Notes: generated by a model from the sequence alone, not told the origin. DNA of 64,000 bases from Blastobasis lacticolella (GCA_905147135.1 LR990053.1:260501-324500), one strand, 5' to 3'. Shown: positions 10,389-21,060, counted from the first letter of the stretch. Program-made: numbers and translations.

Positions 10389-10465
10389 AATAAGTCGCCT
10401 TTTACGACACCTCTTAGTGTGGACGGCGATGCTATTTTACTCTGTTGGACACCACACTGCAAATT
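10389..10465 (+). repeat. Fragment of dispersed repeat R2
   Basis: AAGTCGCCTTTTACGACACC, then 'tgctattttactctg' and 'ggacaccacac' match the right half of the 260-bp repeat at 25016-25275. Confidence 0.65.
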
Positions 10466-10852
10466 TTGCTCCCTAGGTAGGCCCCCTAAGGTAGGTAGGA
10501 TGAGGGGGCACAGCTCTCCTACATCAGAATCAAAACATTTCAGTCCGACTTATTTGTCGAGTTAGACAAACTTTTAATGATACCGTAACATAGAGCACAA
10601 ATTCTACAGTGCAAAAATTCGGTGGCTAGAGTCTAACGCTGATATAGATGTTTTGTTTAAGTACCCGCTACAGTACACAGAAAATTGCGCTCAATCTTAT
10701 CCACCACAATGGTACAAAACACATTGATATCAAATTACATTTCTTTCGACAATCTTTCGGCCTGCCAGATGATAAGTAGTAATAGATGGTAATATAATAA
10801 GAAATGGTTTATGGTATGCAAGTATTGCCATAATATTTACATTTCAATTTCT

Positions 10853-11430
10853 GGAGAGCCTCAGTGGCCGAGCGGTTAGGGTATTTGACTAATAAGCGAG
10901 AGGTACCAGGTTCGAATCCCGCTGCGGCCATGTACCAATGATGCTCTTACGGTGAGGGAAAACATCGTGATGAAACCTGCACATACACCTGAGTGGTTCA
11001 ATGGTTAACATGCCGGTCTGCCACGCAAGAGGTCCCGGGTTCGATTCCCGGCCGGGCAGAAATTGAAATAATGAATTTTAATTTCTGTTACGGGTCTGGG
11101 TGTTCTATGTATAATAAATATGTATTTAAAAAGTATTTAAGTAGTTTATCACTTATCTAGCACCCATAACACAAGCTTTACTTTGGGGCTAGATGGCGCT
11201 GTGTGAATTTGTCCACGAATATTTATTTATTTAATTTATACAGGCGACTGAATGTGTAACCATGATCCAATCTGGTCAGAGTCCCCTTGTAGCAGGGTCA
11301 CGAAGGTCAGATGGCAGTAGCTCCACTGTAATTACCTGATCTGTGAAAACATGGATCATGGTCAAGGCGGATCCCAGGCCTTCGGGCGCAAAAGCACAAT
11401 CGGGACATTAACGCCAAGGTGATTATGATT
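10853..11430 (+). mobile_element. SINE family A interrupted by SINE family B
   Basis: The 5' part (10853-10987) is a tRNA-derived head with A box TGGCCGAGCGG (10865-10875) and B box GGTTCGAATCC (10909-10919), ending GCTGCGGCCA, then the body 'tgagggaaaacatcgtgatg'. The 3' part resumes at 11238 with 'caggcgactgaatgtgtaac' and runs to 'gccaaggtgattatga'. The family body between them is uninterrupted once 10988-11237 is removed. Confidence 0.92.
10988..11237 (+). mobile_element. SINE family B nested in SINE A, with 5-bp target duplication
   Basis: CCTGAGTGGTTCAATGGTTA opens the tRNA-Gly-like head, the B box is GGTTCGATTCC, and the body ends 'atttgtccacgaatatttat'. ATACA at 10983-10987 is repeated at 11238-11242, and deleting one copy plus the element restores the SINE A sequence CACATACAGGCGACTG. 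The second assembly copy is at 12861-13110. Confidence 0.9.
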
Positions 11431-11458
11431 TTTTTATAAAGATTTCAATTTCGCTTTT

Positions 11459-12497
11459 TTTTTTATGTTACTTAGCAGACAAACAGGCAAGCGGGCCACC
11501 TGATGGAAAGTGGTCACCGCCGCCTATGGACATCAGCAACACCAGGGGAGTCACCAATGCGTTGCCCGCCTCTAAAGAGACCTCTAATATACCTCTTGAA
11601 CGATCCCATGTCATAGTCCAAAGGAAACACTGTGGCTTGGAGCTCATTCCACATCCGAATCGTACGAGCGAGAAACGTTCTTTCGAACCTTCGCGTGGTG
11701 ACCAACAGAGGGTCTACGTAGTGGGGATGAGTACCCAGCCCACGGCGGGTGGTGCGATGGCGGAATTGTGCTGTGGGCACCAGATCGAAAAGTTCCTCGG
11801 AACACTCCCCATTGTACAGCCGATAGAACACACACAGGGAGCCAAAGTCCCTTCGGTTAGCCAGTGGTTCTAACTTGCTTGTTTGTATGGGATCGTCGAC
11901 AATTCGTACGGCGCGTCTCTGTACGGAGTCCAAAGGATTAAGCAGGTCGGCAGTTTCGCCGGCCCAAAGATGGGAACAATACTCCATATGAGGCCGCACC
12001 TGTGCCTTGTACAGCAGCAGGCGCTGCCCTGGGGTGAAGTATCGCCTGGACCGGTTAAGCACGCCAAGCTTTTTCGAAGCCAGTTTGGCCTTACCTTCTA
12101 GGTGACTCCGGAAGCGCACGTTATCCGATATGTCGACACCAAGGATCCCGATACTTTTTGAGATGGAAAGGGGTGTCCCTTGGAACTTCGGCACATTGAC
12201 AAAGGGATCCTTTTTGGCGGAAAATGCGCAGACCTGTGTCTTTGAAGGGTTGAATTCCACTAGGTTCAGTCTGCCCCAGTGAGCAACTTGCTCCAAGGAG
12301 TGTTCAATCTCTGACACAAGTCTTATTCGGCTTTCCGACACCACGGAACGAGGGATATTCGCACGGCCAGTATAACAAGCATCTCCAGTACTGTCATCTG
12401 CATAGCAATGAATACTGGGAATATTCAGCATATCATTGATATGCAGAAGAAACAGCGTGGGAGATAGCACTGAACCTTGGGGTACTCCAGAATTAAC
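11459..12497 (-). pseudogene. LINE family 3 reverse transcriptase (duplicate copy, cut by the gap)
   Basis: Same protein as 13387-14671: SGVPQGSVLSPTLFLLHIND, CYADDST catalytic box, NPSKTQVCAFSAKK, GILGVDISDNVRF, and a C-terminus ending GVADVHRRR at 11514, followed by the LINE tail. It is not an independent insertion if the block is an assembly duplicate. Confidence 0.9.
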
Positions 12498-12614
12498 NNN
12501 NNNNNNNNNNNNNNNNNNNNNNNNNNNNNNNNNNNNNNNNNNNNNNNNNNNNNNNNNNNNNNNNNNNNNNNNNNNNNNNNNNNNNNNNNNNNNNNNNNNN
12601 NNNNNNNNNNNNNN
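12498..12614. other. Assembly gap of 117 N
   Basis: Unknown bases. The flanks overlap by about 1755 identical bases, so the true gap is probably negative rather than 117 bases. Confidence 0.98.
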
Positions 12615-14370
12615 TCTTTCGACAATCTTTCGGCCTGCCAGATGATAAGTAGTAATAGATGGTAATATAATAAGAAATGGTTTATGGTATGCAAGTATTG
12701 CCATAATATTTACATTTCAATTTCTGGAGAGCCTCAGTGGCCGAGCGGTTAGGGTATTTGACTAATAAGCGAGAGGTACCAGGTTCGAATCCCGCTGCGG
12801 CCATGTACCAATGATGCTCTTACGGTGAGGGAAAACATCGTGATGAAACCTGCACATACACCTGAGTGGTTCAATGGTTAACATGCCGGTCTGCCACGCA
12901 AGAGGTCCCGGGTTCGATTCCCGGCCGGGCAGAAATTGAAATAATGAATTTTAATTTCTGTTACGGGTCTGGGTGTTCTATGTATAATAAATATGTATTT
13001 AAAAAGTATTTAAGTAGTTTATCACTTATCTAGCACCCATAACACAAGCTTTACTTTGGGGCTAGATGGCGCTGTGTGAATTTGTCCACGAATATTTATT
13101 TATTTAATTTATACAGGCGACTGAATGTGTAACCATGATCCAATCTGGTCAGAGTCCCCTTGTAGCAGGGTCACGAAGGTCAGATGGCAGTAGCTCCACT
13201 GTAATTACCTGATCTGTGAAAACATGGATCATGGTCAAGGCGGATCCCAGGCCTTCGGGCGCAAAAGCACAATCGGGACATTAACGCCAAGGTGATTATG
13301 ATTTTTTTATAAAGATTTCAATTTCGCTTTTTTTTTTATGTTACTTAGCAGACAAACAGGCAAGCGGGCCACCTGATGGAAAGTGGTCACCGCCGCCTAT
13401 GGACATCAGCAACACCAGGGGAGTCACCAATGCGTTGCCCGCCTCTAAAGAGACCTCTAATATACCTCTTGAACGATCCCATGTCATAGTCCAAAGGAAA
13501 CACTGTGGCTTGGAGCTCATTCCACATCCGAATCGTACGAGCGAGAAACGTTCTTTCGAACCTTCGCGTGGTGACCAACAGAGGGTCTACGTAGTGGGGA
13601 TGAGTACCCAGCCCACGGCGGGTGGTGCGATGGCGGAATTGTGCTGTGGGCACCAGATCGAAAAGTTCCTCGGAACACTCCCCATTGTACAGCCGATAGA
13701 ACACACACAGGGAGCCAAAGTCCCTTCGGTTAGCCAGTGGTTCTAACTTGCTTGTTTGTATGGGATCGTCGACAATTCGTACGGCGCGTCTCTGTACGGA
13801 GTCCAAAGGATTAAGCAGGTCGGCAGTTTCGCCGGCCCAAAGATGGGAACAATACTCCATATGAGGCCGCACCTGTGCCTTGTACAGCAGCAGGCGCTGC
13901 CCTGGGGTGAAGTATCGCCTGGACCGGTTAAGCACGCCAAGCTTTTTCGAAGCCAGTTTGGCCTTACCTTCTAGGTGACTCCGGAAGCGCACGTTATCCG
14001 ATATGTCGACACCAAGGATCCCGATACTTTTTGAGATGGAAAGGGGTGTCCCTTGGAACTTCGGCACATTGACAAAGGGATCCTTTTTGGCGGAAAATGC
14101 GCAGACCTGTGTCTTTGAAGGGTTGAATTCCACTAGGTTCAGTCTGCCCCAGTGAGCAACTTGCTCCAAGGAGTGTTCAATCTCTGACACAAGTCTTATT
14201 CGGCTTTCCGACACCACGGAACGAGGGATATTCGCACGGCCAGTATAACAAGCATCTCCAGTACTGTCATCTGCATAGCAATGAATACTGGGAATATTCA
14301 GCATATCATTGATATGCAGAAGAAACAGCGTGGGAGATAGCACTGAACCTTGGGGTACTCCAGAATTAAT
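12615..14370. other. Second copy of the duplicated block
   Basis: Identical to 10742-12496. It holds SINE A at 12726-13303 with SINE B nested at 12861-13110, and most of LINE family 3. This copy continues without a gap into unique sequence and is the one to trust. Confidence 0.93.
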
Positions 14371-14672
14371 GGTCTTGGTATCGGAGCAGCATCCGTCGAC
14401 AACGACTTGGATGCTCCGTCCAGACAGAAAGCTGGATACCCAATTGCAGAGCCCCTCGGGGATACCGTACTTCGGGAGTTTTGTTAGCAGTGCCCTGTGC
14501 CAGACCCGATCAAATGCCTTGGCTATATCAAGACCGACAGCCAGAGCCTCCCCCTTGCTCTCGACAGCCTCAGCCCACCGGTGTGTTAGGTACACAAGAA
14601 GGTCACCAGCTGAGCGACCATGACGAAAGCCATATTGACGGTCACTGATCAGCTGGCGATCCTCGAGTAATA
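13335..14672 (-). pseudogene. LINE family 3: reverse transcriptase domain, 5'-truncated
   Basis: An open minus frame runs from about 14671 to the stop at 13387. In order: ILLEDRQLISDRQYGFRHGR (RT finger region), AVGLDIAKAFDRVWH (catalytic Asp, motif A), SGVPQGSVLSPTLFLLHIND (motif B), CYADDST (catalytic Asp pair, motif C), the thumb region, ARTIRMWNELQ and YIRGLFRGGQRIGDSPG. The frame is intact, so this is a fairly young copy, but endonuclease and ORF1 are missing. The tail after the stop contains GGTGGCCCGCTTGCCTGTTT and ends in a T-run near 13327-13338 (reversed poly(A)). A Helitron begins at the truncated 5' side. The clade is uncertain (Jockey/CR1-like). Confidence 0.95.
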
Positions 14673-14886
14673 TCTTTATATATATAATTCTTCTGTGAGT
14701 GTGTATGTCACTGAACTTCTCTCAAACGACTGGACCGATTTTGATGAAATTTTTTGTGTGTGTTCAAGGGGATCTGGGAATGGTTTAGATTCACAATTTT
14801 GTCAGAATGTTTTAGCTTATTAAAAAAAGTTTGAAATTTTCAAATTAAAGACGTGTAGACAGGACAACGTCTGTCGGGTCCGCTAG
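14673..14886 (+). mobile_element. Non-autonomous Helitron with exact ends
   Basis: Begins TCTTTATATATATAATTC and ends CTAG, with A immediately before and T immediately after, as expected for Helitron insertion between A and T without target duplication. Just before the end, GACAG and CTGTC form a 5-bp stem with an 8-base loop, followed by GGGTCCG and CTAG. The interior carries the usual 'tggaccgattttgatgaaat' block. Length is 214 bp and there is no Rep/helicase, so it depends on an autonomous partner. Confidence 0.9.
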
Positions 14887-14887
14887 T

Positions 14888-15599
14888 TCAGTATAAAATA
14901 GACGAACAATTGCCCAAAGCTTACTTCATGGCCATGGATCGTAGTTCTTCTTGTTCGTGTACAATTGACTTACCGCCGTACAGAATCAAATTCGACTTTT
15001 TTCTAACAGATTTATCGCTAGCGGCTGAACCGGGATTTGTCGCTAGAATAGTCCCCGCGGGCTTAAGTAACCCACTCTTACGTATTTGTGTCTTTGACAT
15101 TTGTCAAAACGCACTTGCCAGGTGAAATTATTAAATATTTACGGTAGAATTTTTTTGGAGTTTTTTAAATATTTATGGTAGAATTTTTTTGTAATTTATA
15201 TATTTATATTTTAGTGCGTGCCTCAACCTGAGGCTGCCTCTAATTCGTACGCAATTCCGATAAGCAGCAACCAAAAACAGCAATGGAGTATCTTTTTTAT
15301 GTAAAGTATAATAAACATCATGTATTATTTGTAAAACTTATGTTTTTAGCATTTGCAATAAATATTTCAGTGTTTATTGCAAAAAAAAAACGGCCATAAT
15401 TAGTTGGTATCTTCAATCAAATTCAATGCACTCCATCTGATTGTTTTTGATTTGGCCGTCTTACATGCATGCGCACGATGTAACTTTGCACTGGCGGTAT
15501 AACACCGTGGATTTAGTTCTGACTATTAAATGTGGGTAGAACAGAAAAAAATACTTATTACTGTAATATGTATAGTACAGCATAAACCGGAACGGACTA
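14888..15599. other. No recognised gene
   Basis: Contains a repeated 'ttaaatatttacggtagaattttttt' pair at about 15125-15195 (two imperfect direct copies) and AT-rich DNA. Open frames of about 70 codons are unremarkable. Confidence 0.4.
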
Positions 15600-15671
15600 A
15601 TATTTGGAACAAGCGCCATAGTTACTTTTGTTTTCATCTTGAAAATAGCTATCCAACGACGTATTACACAT
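15600..15671 (-). repeat. Dispersed repeat shared with 58197-58290
   Basis: Read on the minus strand, 'atgtgtaatacgtcgttgg' and 'atagctattttcaagatga' match 'atgtgtagtacgtcgctgg' and 'atagctattttagagttga' at 58210-58255. The continuation at 58256-58310 ('accacagtccatacaag') resembles 16478-16500, so the tandem repeat at 15674-16310 may sit inside this element. Confidence 0.5.
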
Positions 15672-15673
15672 CT

Positions 15674-16310
15674 CTTGGGACCCATCTCGGGGTGTATAGT
15701 GGTGTAATATATGGATATGTTATGAACTATCTGTATGGCTCCATTTTTATGTATGCATTCTGCATTTATTATTTTATAGGCTCCACTTATTGTATATGCA
15801 CAAGATTAGCTCATGTGGGTTGGTTGTGTAAGTAAAAGACATGTACAGAGGTGTATCTGCGTGGTGCTGTGTGGCGGTTGCTCGTTGGGCCCACCCAATG
15901 AGCAGCCGTCGCACGGTATTCATGCTTGTGTGTTGCACCGTTGTATACCTTGGGACCCGTCCCGGGGTGTATAGTGGTGTAATATATGGGTATGTAATGA
16001 TCTATCTGTATGGCTCTATTTATTATTATATATGCTCAAGACTAGCTCATATGGGTTGCTTGTGTGAGTTAAAGACATTCACAGATTTGTACCTATGCAG
16101 TGCTGTGTGCCGGTTGCTCGTTGGGTCCACCCAATGAGCAACCGTCGCACGGTATTCATGATCATGTGTTGCACCGTTGTATACCTTGGGACCCGTCCCG
16201 GGGTGTATAGTGGTGTAGTATATGAGTATGTAATGAACTATCTGTATGGCTCCACTTATTGTGTATGCACAGGATTACAAGTTGGTTGTGTAAGTAAAAC
16301 TAAGTGATGA
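15674..16310. repeat. Tandem repeat, about 2.6 units of 236-275 bp, with a hairpin
   Basis: Units begin CTTGGGACCC at 15674, 15949 and 16185, giving periods of 275 and 236. The first unit is longer because of a partial internal duplication of a 'ggctccactta/tatgcaca' block. Each complete unit contains a near-perfect hairpin, CGGTTGCTCGTTGGGT paired with ACCCAATGAGCAACCG, at 15874-15907 and 16111-16144. Open frames spanning it are by-products of the repeat. Confidence 0.88.
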
Positions 16311-17690
16311 ATTTGTTAACCAGTTGTAAGCGTTATCCGGATTGTATTACGAGAGAAACACCATTGCCAACAAACTGTTATGCAGTTTGGCAGGGTAACT
16401 ATAAGTAAGACAGAATGTACGAAATATTGTAAGGATTAATAAATAAATAAATAAATAAACATAGCTATTGGAATGGTTACCACTGTCCATACAAATTCTT
16501 GTACGCGTTAACAATGTTATATCTGGCGGCTAGACAAGATTGTTGACAAACCTATTCGATCCGGTGGCCAAAACCGGAACTAAGTGTTGCCGTTTTGAAA
16601 TGTTATGTCAATGCCAACAACAGCGATGCTGTTACCCGATCAGACATTTTTGTGGCACTGTAGACGGCGCTGTTTTATTGACTACGGTAACCGTCAGAGT
16701 TATTTGTTCGTTCAACCGCATCAAGATGTATAGCTGATGTATGCTAGTGTCAGCAAGAGCAGTATAGTAGGACCACGCTAAGACCGAATCGCTTTAAAAA
16801 AAAAATATTTCTGTATGGCAACTAATGCTATGTCTTTTATCCGTCATAGAACGTCATTCATAAAAGTCATAACAAATAATTTGACAGGCTTGAAAAATAT
16901 TGTTGAGGCGATTGGCACATTGGAGCGCAGCGTTCATTCTGGCGAAATTTGGAAATATGTATAAATTTTATATTGTTTTATATACAAAAAAAAATTTAGG
17001 AATTCTCCAAATTGTTATAATCTTTTCATAAATTTATATTATTTAGGCGAAAAATAATTTGAGAACTGAGTAACGGAATACCTATTTGACAATCCTGGAG
17101 ACCTCACTTCACAGCAGCGGCCTATTTGACGCCTTTTTATGTGGAAAGTACAGCGCCAAAAACTTATCTGACCCGCAGCCCGTGTCAAATGTTGCAAAGA
17201 AAAAAAACTACGGATCCGCACGAACGCGCGTGGATGTGTTGTCAGTGTGTTCGTCTATGAGTAATTTCCATAGAAACCGATGACAGCTCAAATAACTTTA
17301 TGTCACGCACTAACGCACCTCACGCACAACTGTACGGTGCTGCGTTCCAGTGTGCGGATCGCCTAAATAATAATGGACAATGACTGACAAGGACAGATTA
17401 TCCAATAGATATTGCCATATCCACATTTTATATTTTCTACCACTGTCAGTTGATTCGGACTAATCGTGGTCCTATTATAGTAGGTAAATGTACTTGGAAC
17501 CCACAATCATCCGCGAAACCGTCGGGTTTAGATTATGTTTATTTATGTACCTTGGCCCAAAGCCTGAGATAGCCTAAACAATTCACCATTACAATTTTTT
17601 CGTCGCTAATTTTAATCTCGAATACCCCAAATGGCGATAAATAGCGTACATTGGCAACACTTTGTTGGCGCGACGCCGGCAGTACCGGAC
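16311..17690. other. No recognised gene; one microsatellite
   Basis: A (TAAA)n run lies at about 16438-16458. The stretch 17080-17345 is CpG-richer, with open frames of about 60 codons on both strands and no motif. Nothing else is shared with the window. Confidence 0.4.
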
Positions 17691-17696
17691 TAAGTC

Positions 17697-18055
17697 CATC
17701 AGAGGCCCGGGGCGGACAACCTTTATAAGGCCCCCAGTTTAAGAAGTTTGATGTAATTTTACAAGCTTTTTATTCAGTTCACATTTGTATGTTTAAGTGT
17801 TTTTATTTATTTAGTTAAAATTACTTCTTTGGCGGAGGGGGTCCTCGACCCTGATCTTAATTCTGTTTGAATAGTGATACGGCGATAGCTACGCCCCTGT
17901 CACAACTCCGAACCACCTCTTCGATATGTTCTAAGCATATTTTAAAGCCTTGTATAGGATTTGATCAAGGCAACTTGGAGACGTTTGGAGGCCCCCCTGG
18001 ACCAGAGGCCCGGGGCAGGCCGCCTTTCCCGCTTTGTTCGTTAGTCCACCCCTGG
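17697..18055. repeat. Segment bounded by two 'cagaggcccggggc' blocks
   Basis: CAGAGGCCCGGGGC occurs at about 17700-17713 and again at about 18003-18016, in each case followed by a C/G-rich block and 'cctttat/cctttcc'. The interior is AT-rich. This may be a solo element with direct terminal repeats, but the repeats are short. Confidence 0.3.
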
Positions 18056-18068
18056 CGGCGCGGTGCCG

Positions 18069-18250
18069 GCGTGGCGTGAGCTCGGCGCGAGCGCGGTGCG
18101 ATATTTGCTAGGCAACGACAGCGCGGCGCGATAGTTGCTAGGCAACGACAGCGCGGCGCGAGCGCGGTGCGATCGTTGCCTAGGCAACGCGCCAGCATCG
18201 CGCCGCGCCCGAGCCGCGCTCGCGCCGAGCTTTGTGTGTGGCAAGGCCTT
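18069..18250. repeat. GC-rich repeat with three X-box-like palindromes
   Basis: Arms rich in GCGCGGCGCGAGCGCGGTGC surround TTTGCTAGGCAAC (18104-18116), GTTGCTAGGCAAC (18134-18146) and GTTGCCTAGGCAAC (18175-18188). It ends GCGCCGAGCTTTGTGTGTGG and CAAGGCCTTTA, the inverted counterpart of the start of 9808-9985. Same family as that repeat, with internal tandem expansion. Confidence 0.65.
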
Positions 18251-18745
18251 TACTGTCGTAGGTGTCTACGTGTTTCGTAGCAGCGTAGCGCGGACTTAAG
18301 AGCTACGCGTGTGGGTCTACGAGTATGTTCTTTTCAAACGGCTTTCGTTTCAATTTGTTGGACTGATGTTACGAGTGTTAAACTGGAATATACAGATTTT
18401 ACTCAGAGATTTTTTTAAATTTCTATGTTGCATTCGTATAATAATCTAATAATATGTGACCTCACCTCATCTCTAAATTTAAATAAAAGTACATTTTAGG
18501 TTCCAATTATGGTCTGTGCCTGGTTGGCGATAGCGTGCTTTAATCTCTCGATCAATGTCTCACATTATTTCATGAAAGATAAATGAAAACTGTTTTTAAC
18601 TCTTCTATTTCGTTAAATTGTAACGAATACGACTATTTACAACGTTATAACTATCACTTTGGCCGCTTACAAATTAGTTCTGACCAACAGATCAATGTCC
18701 GCTATTGCCAATACATTTGATACGAACTATAGTTATATTTTATTT

Positions 18746-19010
18746 TGACGACCTGAGTGGTTCAGTGGTCAACATGCCGTTATCTGCCACACAAGAGGTT
18801 CCAGGTTCGATTCCCGGCCGGGCAGAAATTGAAATGATGAATTATAATTTCTGTTACTGGCCTGGGTGTTCTATGTATAATAAGTATGTATTTAAAAATA
18901 AAGTATATAAGTAGTTTATCAGTTATCTAGCACCCATAACACAAGCTTTGCTTACTTTGGGGCTAGATGGCGCTGTGTCAATTTGTCCACGATCATTTAT
19001 TTATTTATTT
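18746..19010 (+). mobile_element. SINE family B, near full length
   Basis: TGACGACCTGAGTGGTTCAG opens it, the B box GGTTCGATTCC is intact, the body includes 'gcagaaattgaaatgatga' and 'ctagatggcgctgtgtcaa', and the tail is ATTTATTTATTTATT. A good reference copy for the family. Confidence 0.92.
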
Positions 19011-19212
19011 TTATGTTATTATTAAAGATTAGCAGTTCTCAGCGGCTTTCACCCGCGCGCAGATACGATCTCTGTTACAACCTTTCCCTCGGGAACCTAT
19101 CATTTTCCTGGGATAAATAGTAGCCAATGTTGCTCAATGATAATGTTGCATTCTATTAGTGAAATATTTTTTAACTCACTCTATTCTGTACTCTACTTAC
19201 TCTTTGTATTTT

Positions 19213-19440
19213 AAAGTTAAGGTGTCCGACTCGTTAACGAGCGATACTGCGGTCATGTACAACAACTCTATTCTGAGTTATGTACATTAATTGAACACTA
19301 ACCGATGCTCTTCTGGTGAGGGAAAACATTGTGATGAAACCTGCTCATTCCGGCAACTGAATGTGTAACTATGATCCAATTTGGTCAGGTTCCTCTGTTG
19401 ACTGGGTCAGATGAGCTAATACTGTCTTGTTAGGAGTGTT
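19213..19440 (+). mobile_element. SINE family A, diverged copy
   Basis: Has 'aaggtgtccgactcgttaac', the body 'tgagggaaaacattgtgatg', 'aactgaatgtgtaactatga' and 'ccaatttggtcaggttcctc'. The B box is destroyed and the 3' end is lost. Confidence 0.8.
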
Positions 19441-20158
19441 GGTTCTGACGTCCTCCAATCAACAAGCATAATATCGATACTAATAGCAAATGCCGCATTA
19501 CCGCCTACAGCGTATTACCAGCTGTCGAAATTACCTATAATTTGGAGTCCCCGTCAAAACTCCCATTTGTACGTACCAGCCATCTTTTTAATTTCAACTA
19601 TTCGTCAAGACTGACTTTGATTGACAGAAAGCGTGGAAGTTTCAGTATGATTGTCTGTAATTACTTTTTCAGTGATGGGTAGTTTATGACTTATTGAGGT
19701 TGCTGGGTTAGTTTGTAGTGTATTTTGACTCCAAATCAAGTAACTAGATAAATGTTGTAGCTATGATCTTTGTATTTGTATTTACTTTTTGTTTCTATTG
19801 CTACACTATGCTAAACATACTAAAATTTATATATAAATTATTATCAGATCTTTTCAATTTCAGCAATGTTATTTTCTACAAGTGAAAAAACAAACTTTTT
19901 GGCTTATGTTATTCCATAATTCTTGTACCGACTCATTGTATTATGATATTATAGGTAATCTACGACCGCTTAACCAATTTAAAAATTTCTTTCACTAAAA
20001 TTAAGCTTTTCCCGAGTATCACAGGGTACTTTTTAATACGAAACTTTAATTTGATAGTTGAATATCTACACAGATCCGATTGAATCTGAAACGGTTTACG
20101 CGCGGGTGAAAACCGGTTGTAGTCTCGACTTAGAACCAACACATATTACTCATTAATA
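19441..20158. other. No recognised feature
   Basis: AT-rich. No repeats shared within the window. Confidence 0.4.
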
Positions 20159-20260
20159 CATCGCCGCTTCCAAACCGGACAGCTAACGCGTACGCTTCGC
20201 GCCTGCATAGTCACCGCGTAGCAACCGGATAGAAAACGTGTAGTCTACCGTAATGGCGCG
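20159..20260 (+). repeat. Dispersed repeat shared with 32953-33034
   Basis: Both contain 'accgctt/gccgcttccaaaccggac', 'gcatagtcaccgcg', 'agcaaccgga/agcagccgga' and 'gagaaaacgtgc/tagaaaacgtgt'. The flanking 20260-20335 has further 'actacgcaggtgcg' style units. The family is unknown. Confidence 0.55.
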
Positions 20261-20369
20261 CACACGACGCGGTGACTACGCAGGTGCGGCACGACTATGC
20301 GGGTGCGACACGATTACTGTGCGGTTGCGATGCGGGCACTGCGTGTTTGTTTACAAATAATAAAATAAT

Positions 20370-21060
20370 ATTTCCGTCTTTAGTATAGACACCAAAATTG
20401 CATAAATAGTGACATATAAATAATTATAGAAATTATTTATTTTGTTAACAAAAAATACCCTAAATGTATGTTTGCTGGAGACTTCTCTTAAGCATAGCCT
20501 GTATCAGGAGGCAACTTATTTACTTCCAACTATGAAATAGGTACGTACACAATAATTTGTCTAGTTGTTGCAATCAAAGAATATGAAAACAAATTTTATG
20601 AAAGATAAAATCATCATCATCATCAAGGCGTTTATGTTCCGGCTATGCTCTCGTGTACGAGGGCCCAGGATCCGCCTTGACCTTGATCCAGGATTTGGCA
20701 GATCAAATAATAACAGTGCAGCGACTGCCATCTGACCTCCGTGACTCTGCTATCAGAGGAATCTGACCAGACTGGATTTTAAAAGATGAAATCCCTAACT
20801 TAAAAATTTACATAAATTAGCAGGATATATCGTGCAGAAATCGTGTACATCTTTATAGTATGGGTTCTTAACCAAACTTTCACCCGATCGCCTTCCAGTC
20901 AGTTAAATCCGTCCAACCAGCTCCCGTGCTCGAGAATGAAAGCGATCTCTTACAATGCCTGCGCGAGTGTCGCGCGCACCGCGGCTGCCTCTGAAATATC
21001 ACTCAACTTGTCCTGGCTCCCCTCTTTTGTTTTTTTTTTCGCTTTATCCTCGCCTCCTTT
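20370..21060. repeat. Tandem duplication, left copy (carries a SINE)
   Basis: The blocks 'aattagcaggatatatcgtg', 'cagaaatcgtgtacatc' and the 150-bp GC-rich block starting CCAAACTTTCACCCGATCGC are repeated at 21190-21790 in the same order with modest divergence. The conserved GC-rich core (20870-21010) has no convincing reading frame. The left copy contains a SINE A fragment at 20611-20777. Confidence 0.8.
20611..20777 (-). mobile_element. SINE family A, 3' part, inside the left duplicate
   Basis: The minus strand gives 'ccagtctggtcagattcc', 'gtcagatggcagtcgctg', 'aaggtcaaggcggatcctgg' and an ATGATGATGATGA tail. The flanks AAAGATAAAATC and AAAGATGAAATC form a likely 12-bp target duplication. 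The right duplicate lacks it. Confidence 0.82.

Larger units (their letters stand above)
10742..12497. other. First copy of an exactly duplicated block at a contig end
   Basis: Bases 10742-12496 are identical to 12615-14369 as far as I can compare (offset 1873), including a 10-T homopolymer. The copy stops one base later at the 117-N gap, where the last base (c) differs from the second copy (t). This is what two overlapping contig ends placed side by side look like. SINE and LINE entries inside this block should not be counted twice. Confidence 0.93.

Noticed and set aside
10865..10930. tRNA gene (A and B boxes, intact-looking cloverleaf halves)
   Set aside because: The same head is followed by the same non-tRNA body at about a dozen loci, so it is a tRNA-derived SINE and not a functional tRNA gene.
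11526..11873. 115-codon plus-strand frame (also at 13399-13746)
   Set aside because: Antisense shadow of the LINE reverse transcriptase.
15530..16307. Three related plus-strand frames of 70-101 codons as a small gene family
   Set aside because: They arise from the tandem repeat units in different phases; no start context, no motif, and phase is not conserved between units.
15674..16310. CRISPR array
   Set aside because: Units are adjacent without unique spacers, the period is over 230 bp and the genome is clearly animal.
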